A stretch of 64,000 nt of DNA, taken from JACMNW01 sp043721855 (GTDB lineage Bacteria; Pseudomonadota; Alphaproteobacteria; Rhodobacterales; Rhodobacteraceae). The notes under the pieces are model-generated. The model was not told the DNA's origin, did not search any database, and was given only the letters and a program-made list of their open reading frames with translations. This document shows positions 58,478 through 64,000 of the stretch, one piece after another. A program made the translations under genes and the position numbers. The DNA is taken from positions 1-64,000 of the forward strand of contig JAYSPY010000002.1 of NCBI GenBank assembly GCA_043721855.1. Direction: 5' to 3'. Numbering within the stretch: position 1 is the first letter of the stretch; each line of letters starts with the position of its first letter.

Positions 58478-60667
58478 TTACAAAAAACTCTGCGGATCAA
58501 TATCAATCGCCAGCCTTACATCCGCCGGCAACTTGAACTGCCCGACCCATTCCGCCAGCGCCGCCTGCAAACCAGCCCCCTTTTCCGCCTTCACCAACAA
58601 CCGCACCCTATGCCGCCCGCGCACGCGGGCAATGGGTGCAGGTGCTGGCCCAAACACCTGTGCGCCGATTTTGCGCAACGGCCCGTCGCGGCGCGCCAGT
58701 TCCGCGCCAAAATCAAACACCCGCGCCACATCGGTGGACGACAGAATTATCCCCGCCATCCGGCCATAAGGCGGCACGCCGGCCATTTTGCGCTCTGCCG
58801 CCTCGGCCTTCCAGAACGCTTCCTCGTCACCACCCAGAATTGCTCGAATGACCGGATGCTCCGGCTGATAGGTCTGCAGCACCGCCACACCGCGCTTTTC
58901 AGTGCGCCCGGCCCGCCCCGCCACTTGCCGCATCAACTGGAACGTCCGCTCCGCCGCGCGCAGGTCCGATCCTTGCAAGCCCAGATCCGCGTCAATCACG
59001 CCGACCAGCGTCAGCAGCGGGAAATTATGTCCCTTGGCCACAATCTGCGTGCCGATGATGATGTCCGCCGCACCTTCGGCTATTGCCACGATTTGTTCTT
59101 TCAACGCCCGCGCCGACCCGAACAAATCCGATGACAGCACTGCCACCCTCGCATCCGGGAACCGGGCTGTTACCTCCTCCGCCAACCGCTCCACCCCCGG
59201 CCCTACGGGTGCCATGCGGCCCTCTACCTTGCACGCCGGGCAGGCCACCGGCACGGGTTTCGTCGCCCCGCATTGATGGCACACCAACCGCTTCAGAAAC
59301 CGATGCTCCACCATCCGCGCATCGCAGTGGTCGCACCCCACCTGATGCCCGCAGGCCCGGCAAATGGTGACGGGCGCAAAGCCACGACGGTTCAGGAACA
59401 ACAGCGCCTGCTCGCCCCGCTCCACCCGCGCCGTCACCTCGCGCGCCAGCGTTTCCGAAATCCAGCGATCCCCCGGCAGCCGTTCCTCGCGCATGTCGAT
59501 CGACCGCATGGTTGGCAATTCCGCCGCCCCGAAACGCGATCCCAGGTTCAACCGCGCGTATTTTCCCGCCTCAACATTCACCCAAGACTCCAAGCTTGGC
59601 GTGGCCGAGGCCAGCACGATCGGCGCACCAACAATGGCCGCCCGCAACACCGCCATATCGCGGGCGTTATACAAAACGCCCTCTTCCTGCTTATAGCTTG
59701 TATCATGTTCCTCATCGACCACGATCAGCCCAAGCTGTTGAAACGGCAGGAATAACGCCGACCGCGCACCCACCACGAACTGCGCATCGCCCTGCCCCAC
59801 CATCCGCCACAACCGGCGGCGTTCGGTCATCGTCACGCCGGAATGCCATTCTGCAGGTCGCGCACCAAACCGCGCCTCCACCCGTGCCAGAAATTCGGCA
59901 GTCAGCGCAATTTCGGGCAACAACACCAAAGCCTGCCGCCCCATGCGCAAACACTCGGCGACTGCCTCCAGATACACCTCGGTCTTGCCCGACCCAGTAA
60001 CGCCTTTCAGCAGCGTCGCCGAATACCCCCCCATCGCCACGGCAGCCACCAACGCATCCCCTGCCGCCACCTGATCGCCCATCAGCCGCACCGACCCCGC
60101 CGGATCAAGCCGCGCGTAAGCCAGATCGCGCGGTGCATCCTGCTCCAGCAGCACCCCTGCTTTCACCAGCCCTTTGATGACCGCAGGCCCACACCCCGCC
60201 GCCTCCGCCAGTTCCGAAATCGTCACCGTAGCACCACCAAAACCGCGCAACGCCTCCACCACGCGGTGCCGTGCATCGGTCAAACGGTTCGGCACCACAT
60301 CGCCCAGCAGCAAGACCCGGCGCATGGATGGCGGGTCGCCAAGCCCCGGCGCGCGGGTGGCAAGCCGCAGCATCGCCGACAACGGCGTCAGCGTGTAATC
60401 GGCCGCCCGCACCAAGAAACTGCGCAACTCCGCTTGCATCGGCAGCGCGTCCAAGCGGCGGTAGACGCTTCGCACCTTGGCCGGGTCATAGCCGCCAACC
60501 GCATTGCCCCAGACCACGCCCAAAACCTTGCGCGGGCCCAGCGGCACTTCGACAAAGTCGCCCGTGCCACAACCGCCTTCGGGCGCGCGGTAATCCAGCA
60601 CGCGCCCCAAAGGCTCGGTCGTCAGCACGCCAATCAACTCGCCTTGGGAATAAACCCGCTCGGACAT
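58478..60667 (-). CDS. priA: Primosomal replication-restart helicase PriA
   Basis: A 729-residue SF2 helicase that reloads the replisome at stalled forks. An N-terminal DNA-binding domain (about 1-195) precedes Walker A GVTGSGKTEVYLEAV and the DEEH box IVVDEEHDTSYKQEE. Zinc-binding cysteines CRACGHQVGCDHC and CHQCG/CPAC lie near residues 430-475. ATG 60667 (MSERVYSQGELI) gives the standard length; the frame extends only four codons further. It is divergent from fsa with 101 bases between. Confidence 0.95.
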   Translation of the reverse strand: MSERVYSQGELIGVLTTEPLGRVLDYRAPEGGCGTGDFVEVPLGPRKVLGVVWGNAVGGYDPAKVRSVYRRLDALPMQAELRSFLVRAADYTLTPLSAMLRLATRAPGLGDPPSMRRVLLLGDVVPNRLTDARHRVVEALRGFGGATVTISELAEAAGCGPAVIKGLVKAGVLLEQDAPRDLAYARLDPAGSVRLMGDQVAAGDALVAAVAMGGYSATLLKGVTGSGKTEVYLEAVAECLRMGRQALVLLPEIALTAEFLARVEARFGARPAEWHSGVTMTERRRLWRMVGQGDAQFVVGARSALFLPFQQLGLIVVDEEHDTSYKQEEGVLYNARDMAVLRAAIVGAPIVLASATPSLESWVNVEAGKYARLNLGSRFGAAELPTMRSIDMREERLPGDRWISETLAREVTARVERGEQALLFLNRRGFAPVTICRACGHQVGCDHCDARMVEHRFLKRLVCHQCGATKPVPVACPACKVEGRMAPVGPGVERLAEEVTARFPDARVAVLSSDLFGSARALKEQIVAIAEGAADIIIGTQIVAKGHNFPLLTLVGVIDADLGLQGSDLRAAERTFQLMRQVAGRAGRTEKRGVAVLQTYQPEHPVIRAILGGDEEAFWKAEAAERKMAGVPPYGRMAGIILSSTDVARVFDFGAELARRDGPLRKIGAQVFGPAPAPIARVRGRHRVRLLVKAEKGAGLQAALAEWVGQFKLPADVRLAIDIDPQSFL

Positions 60668-60768
60668 CGCCCATCCCACCTGCGACCTTTCGCTAGGCCG
60701 TCACTTGGGGTAAACTCTGCCCCAAGCACCTGCAACCCCGATCCGCCACCACATAAGGACGCCGCCCC

Positions 60769-61422
60769 ATGAAATTCTTTGTCGATACCGCCGATGTAGA
60801 CGCTATTGCCGAGCTGAACGACCTTGGCATGGTGGACGGCGTCACCACCAACCCGTCGCTGATCCTGAAATCGGGCCGCGACATCATCGAAGTCACCAAA
60901 GAAATCTGCGGCATCGTCTCCGGCCCGGTATCCGCCGAAGTGGTGGCGCTCAAGTTTGATGACATGCTGGCCGAGGGGCGCAAACTGGCCGCCATAGCGC
61001 CAAACATTGCCGTAAAAGTGCCGCTGACATGGGATGGCCTGAAAACCTGCAAAGTCCTGTCCGGCGAAGGCTTCATGGTCAACGTCACGCTGTGCTTTTC
61101 CGTCAACCAGGCCCTGATCGCCGCCAAGGCCGGGGCCACCTTCATCAGCCCCTTCATTGGCCGTCTGGATGATATCAACCTCGATGGCCTTGATCTGATC
61201 GGTGATATCCGCACGGTTTATGACAACTACGATTTCAAGACGCAGATCCTTGCAGCCTCCATCCGCACCGCCAACCATGTCAAGGATTGCGCGCTGATCG
61301 GGGCCGATGTCATCACCGCCCCACCTTCCGTGATCAAAGGCCTCGCCTCTCATGTATTGACCGACAAGGGGCTTGAACAGTTCCTGAAAGACTGGGCAAA
61401 AACCGGGCAGAAAATCCTCTGA
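60769..61422 (+). CDS. fsa: Transaldolase family protein (fructose-6-phosphate aldolase type)
   Basis: A 217-residue TIM-barrel transaldolase of the short TIGR00875/FSA-type branch. The N-terminus is MKFFVDTADVDAIAELNDLG; the Schiff-base lysine lies in IAVKVPLTW near residue 85; TNPSLILKSGRD and TLCFSVNQALIAAKAGATF are also typical. The protein acts on sugar phosphates as a transaldolase or as fructose-6-phosphate aldolase; the two activities are distinguished by a few active-site residues not readable with certainty. The cytoplasmic gene is divergent from priA and followed by the DUF484 gene after a 94-base gap. Confidence 0.88.
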   Translation: MKFFVDTADVDAIAELNDLGMVDGVTTNPSLILKSGRDIIEVTKEICGIVSGPVSAEVVALKFDDMLAEGRKLAAIAPNIAVKVPLTWDGLKTCKVLSGEGFMVNVTLCFSVNQALIAAKAGATFISPFIGRLDDINLDGLDLIGDIRTVYDNYDFKTQILAASIRTANHVKDCALIGADVITAPPSVIKGLASHVLTDKGLEQFLKDWAKTGQKIL

Positions 61423-61516
61423 AACCGTGTATAGCTTGATACAGTCGAACATGGGGCCAATGCCCGGCCCCATGCCACTGCCTCATCTCACTGGCCCGAC
61501 CAAAGGCACCAAGCTT

Positions 61517-62209
61517 ATGATCGAACAAGACCTTCGCGACCGTATTCTGGCAGAACCTGAAACCCTGCTGGAAGATATCGACGTGATGAATGCGCTGATC
61601 GCGGCCAATGGGCGTGCGATGGGGGCGAACATCGTCGATCTGCGCGGCATTGCGATGGACCGGCTGGAAAACCGGCTTGACCGGCTGGAAGATACCCATC
61701 GATCCGTGATCGCTGCCGCCTATGAAAACCTTGCTGGCACCAATCAGGTCCACCGCGCCATTCTGCAAATGCTCGACCCGCTGAGTTTCGAGGATTTCCT
61801 GAAAAGCCTCGGCGCAGAAGTGGCCCAAACCCTGCGCGTCGATTGCCTGCGGCTTGTGTTGGAATCGGTGCAAAGTGCGGATGATCCGGCCCTGCGCAAA
61901 TTGGGCGATGTGCTGTTTGTGGCCGAACCGGGCTTTATCGCGGGCTACATCGCCGGGGGCCGCAATGTGCCGCTGCGCCCTGTGACCTTGCGCCAGACCA
62001 TCCCAAGTTCTGATGCGATCTACGGTGAACGCGCGGGCTGGATCAGGTCGGAAGCGCTGCTGCGCCTTGATTTCGGCAAGGGCCGCCTGCCGGGCATGTT
62101 TGTGCTGGGCGCTGAAGACCCGCATCAGTTCAAGCCCACCCAAGGCACCGACCTGCTGGCCTTCTTTGCCGGGATATTCGAGCGCACGATGCGCCGCTGG
62201 CTGTCGTGA
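61517..62209 (+). CDS. DUF484 family protein
   Basis: A 230-residue cytoplasmic protein with an N-terminal coiled segment (IAMDRLENRLDRLEDTHRSV) and a C-terminal GAF-like domain (TLRVDCLRLVLESVQ to GMFVLGAEDPHQFKP). The end overlaps the xerC start by four bases (GTGA). DUF484 genes directly before xerC are found in many Proteobacteria, including E. coli, so the pairing is conserved; its molecular role is unclear. ATG 61517 is preferred over a start 30 codons upstream because the DUF484 N-terminus (MIEQDLRDRIL) begins here. Confidence 0.85.
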   Translation: MIEQDLRDRILAEPETLLEDIDVMNALIAANGRAMGANIVDLRGIAMDRLENRLDRLEDTHRSVIAAAYENLAGTNQVHRAILQMLDPLSFEDFLKSLGAEVAQTLRVDCLRLVLESVQSADDPALRKLGDVLFVAEPGFIAGYIAGGRNVPLRPVTLRQTIPSSDAIYGERAGWIRSEALLRLDFGKGRLPGMFVLGAEDPHQFKPTQGTDLLAFFAGIFERTMRRWLS

Positions 62210-63162
62210 ACAAGGCGGGCTTGAGCAAGGCGGGCCTGAACGGTCTTGCCCTTTCCCCCGCCCTGCGCGATGCGCTGTCGACCTGGCTGACCCATATCAA
62301 GGCGCTGGACGGCGTGGCTGCAAACACCGTTACCGCCTATGCGCATGATGTGGGCGGGTTTCTTGATTTTATCGCACGTCATCGCGGCACCACCGAAGGG
62401 CTGGCCGCCTATGCCGTCATCCCGCAAACCGACCTGCGCGCCTGGATGGCCCATACCCGCGCGCGCGGTGTTTCCGCCCGCTCGCTGGCCCGCGCGCTAT
62501 CGGCGGTCAAGAATTTCACCGCATGGCTGGCCGACCGTGAAGGCGCGGATGCCACTACGCTTTTGTCCGCGCGCGGCCCGAAATTCCGGCGTAAACTGCC
62601 CCGCCCACTGGATAAAGACGCCGCAAGACAAGTGATCGACACCATCGGCGACAACGCCCGCATTGATTGGATCGGTGCGCGTGATACCGCCGTTGTCACC
62701 TTGCTATATGGCTGCGGTTTGCGCATATCCGAAGCGTTGGGGCTAACCGGATCAGCCCAACCGCTGCCCGAAGTTATCCGCATCAAAGGCAAAGGCGGCA
62801 AGGAACGCCTGGTCCCCGTGTTGCCCGCCGCCCGCGAGGCCGTGGCGAAATACGTAAAACTATGCCCGTTTGATCTGGGCCCCGATGAACCCCTGTTTCG
62901 CGGCGCGCGTGGTGGCGCGCTGAACGCCCGCCTCATCGCCCTTGTGATGGAAAAGACCCGCGCGCAGATGGGCCTGCCCGCCACCGCCACGCCCCACGCG
63001 CTGCGCCATTCCTTCGCCACCCACCTTTTGGCCGCTGGAGGCGATCTGCGCGCTATCCAAGAATTGCTGGGCCACGCATCGCTGTCCACCACCCAAGCCT
63101 ATACCGCCGTCGATGCCGCACGGCTGATGGAAGTTTATGACCGCGCCCATCCGCGCGCATAG
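62206..63162 (+). CDS. xerC: Tyrosine recombinase XerC
   Basis: A 318-residue site-specific recombinase resolving chromosome dimers at dif with XerD. The catalytic residues are visible: Arg in TLLYGCGLRISEALGL, Lys in IKGKGGKERLVPV, His and Arg in ATPHALRHSFATHLL, His in LLGHASLSTTQAYT, and Tyr in the same TTQAYTAV block. The N-terminal SAM-like core-binding domain is residues 15-110. GTG 62206 overlaps the DUF484 stop. A dif site was not seen. Compared with E. coli XerC it is about 20 residues longer at the N-terminus. Confidence 0.93.
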   Translation: MNKAGLSKAGLNGLALSPALRDALSTWLTHIKALDGVAANTVTAYAHDVGGFLDFIARHRGTTEGLAAYAVIPQTDLRAWMAHTRARGVSARSLARALSAVKNFTAWLADREGADATTLLSARGPKFRRKLPRPLDKDAARQVIDTIGDNARIDWIGARDTAVVTLLYGCGLRISEALGLTGSAQPLPEVIRIKGKGGKERLVPVLPAAREAVAKYVKLCPFDLGPDEPLFRGARGGALNARLIALVMEKTRAQMGLPATATPHALRHSFATHLLAAGGDLRAIQELLGHASLSTTQAYTAVDAARLMEVYDRAHPRA

Positions 63163-63211
63163 CGGCCCGCCAAAGGTTGATTTAGCCCCCAAAATAGGCC
63201 ATTACTTCACC

Positions 63212-63919
63212 ATGAACGACCGCGTTAAAGCCCTGTCCGTCCACTTGCTTACCGCCACAGGCGCGGTATTGGCCATGCTGGCCATGCTGGCCGCTGTCAA
63301 CGAAAAATGGGATTTGATGTTTCTGTGGCTGGTGGTCGCGCTGATCGTCGATGGCCTTGATGGCCCGCTTGCGCGCCGCTTTGATGTCGAGAAAAACTGG
63401 CCTACTTATGACGGTGTGTTGATGGATCTGATCATCGACTATCTGACCTATGTGTTCATCCCGGCCTTTGCTTTGTTTCAATCGGGCTTGCTGTCCGGTT
63501 GGCCCGGATGGCTTGCCATTATTGTCATTGTCTACGGATCGGTCGTCTATTTTGCCGATACCCGCATGAAAACAAAAGACAAATCCTTCGCAGGTTTCCC
63601 TGCGTGCTGGAATATGGTGGTGCTTGTGCTATTCGCCCTGCAACCATCCCATTTTGTGACCTTGTTCATCGTCGTGGCGCTTACCCTGACGATGTTCACC
63701 AACCTGAAATTCATTCATCCGGTTCGCACTGAACGCTGGCGCAACATGACTCTGCCGATGGCCCTGGCTTGGGTCGTGTTTGCAGGCTGGGCCGCTTGGG
63801 TGGATTTCCATCCCAATACTTGGGCACATTGGGGACTTGTGATCAGCTCGCTCTATCTCGCTTGTGCGGGCATCGCCCAACAAATCGTGCCTGAACGCAA
63901 GACGCGCATTGGCAGCTAA
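63212..63919 (+). CDS. pcs: Phosphatidylcholine synthase
   Basis: A 235-residue membrane enzyme condensing CDP-diacylglycerol with choline to make phosphatidylcholine, a lipid common in plant-associated and marine alphaproteobacteria. The CDP-alcohol phosphotransferase Asp-rich motif runs through DGPLARRFDVEKN and DGVLMDLIID (residues about 48-75), with the Pcs-type longer spacer between AR and G. About eight membrane helices follow. ATG 63212 was chosen because the first helix begins soon after; the frame extends 25 codons further. It ends 9 bases from a convergent partial gene. Confidence 0.88.
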   Translation: MNDRVKALSVHLLTATGAVLAMLAMLAAVNEKWDLMFLWLVVALIVDGLDGPLARRFDVEKNWPTYDGVLMDLIIDYLTYVFIPAFALFQSGLLSGWPGWLAIIVIVYGSVVYFADTRMKTKDKSFAGFPACWNMVVLVLFALQPSHFVTLFIVVALTLTMFTNLKFIHPVRTERWRNMTLPMALAWVVFAGWAAWVDFHPNTWAHWGLVISSLYLACAGIAQQIVPERKTRIGS

Positions 63920-63928
63920 AGCCTGCCT

Positions 63929-64000
63929 TCACAGCCGCGTCAGAACAACCCCAGCCACGATAATGACTGCGGCCAGCCCCTTGTCGCGGGTCATCTTTTC
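63929..64000 (-). CDS. C-terminal fragment of a probable DMT/EamA permease
   Basis: Only 23 codons and a stop are visible at the window edge. The translation ends LAAVIIVAGVVLTRL, like the terminal helix of EamA-type permeases (compare the hydrophobic ends of the two DMT permeases earlier). It converges with pcs. The assignment rests on this short hydrophobic segment alone. Confidence 0.4.
   Translation of the reverse strand, partial: EKMTRDKGLAAVIIVAGVVLTRL

Noticed and set aside
1..64000. CRISPR arrays, rRNA and tRNA genes, insertion sequences
   Set aside because: No spaced direct-repeat array, cloverleaf with TTCGA-type arm, rRNA segment or transposase motif was seen anywhere on reading.

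Overview
The window is a chromosomal segment of an alphaproteobacterium, most likely a marine or halotolerant member of the Rhodobacteraceae (Roseobacter-like). Pointers are high G+C with Rhodobacterales-style gene content: ruvCAB, ybgC-tolQRAB-pal-cpoB-tilS-ftsH, fhs-chorismate mutase-folD, DUF1127 and DUF2793 proteins, a bacterial phosphatidylcholine synthase, the Lhr-type helicase/PdeM pair and paired DMT transporters. This assignment is inference from gene families; no rRNA or tRNA gene was seen.

Region 1 (1-22.2 kb) is a surface-polysaccharide locus. It starts with the end of a NeuB-type nonulosonate synthase. Two strikingly A+T-rich glycan genes follow (280-2500), then a NeuC-type epimerase and two tandem Kdo-transferase (KdtA/WaaA) family genes. 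On the opposite strand lie a GalE epimerase, a Gfo/Idh oxidoreductase, a CMP-nonulosonate synthetase and a short-chain dehydrogenase. A second operon encodes a two-domain glycosyltransferase, a hexapeptide acetyltransferase and a sulfotransferase. The group-2-type capsule exporter is present as KpsM, divergent from KpsE-KpsT. A large RTX protein with a probable N-terminal propeller, another glycosyltransferase and a ManC/AlgA-type enzyme close the locus. Together these can make, modify and export a nonulosonate-containing, probably acetylated and sulfated capsule. KpsC/KpsS, the outer-membrane channel and the RTX exporter are not in the window.

Region 2 (22.2-28.4 kb) holds a 995-residue DUF2793/tail-fibre-like protein, a DMT permease, and a divergent ArgO-type exporter with its ArgP/LysG-type regulator. 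A 535-base gene-free stretch follows, with palindromic and tandem repeats.

Region 3 (28.4-43.4 kb) is mostly housekeeping: YebC, a lipoprotein, an SLC13 permease, a second DMT permease, YmdB phosphodiesterase, an Lhr-family helicase with PdeM, FolD, chorismate mutase, Fhs, a MOSC protein, CorA and FtsH.

Region 4 (43.4-64 kb) is core: tilS, the complete Tol-Pal operon, a methyltransferase, ruvCAB, DUF1127, prmA, msrA, an MFS permease, priA, fsa, DUF484-xerC, pcs and the tail of another DMT-like permease.

The most interesting material is: the tandem KdtA-family enzymes embedded in a CMP-nonulosonate pathway (possible nonulosonate transferases); the orphan fibre gene beside the capsule locus (a candidate unlinked gene-transfer-agent or phage fibre); a family of palindromic elements showing compensatory base changes; and several other structured intergenic elements.
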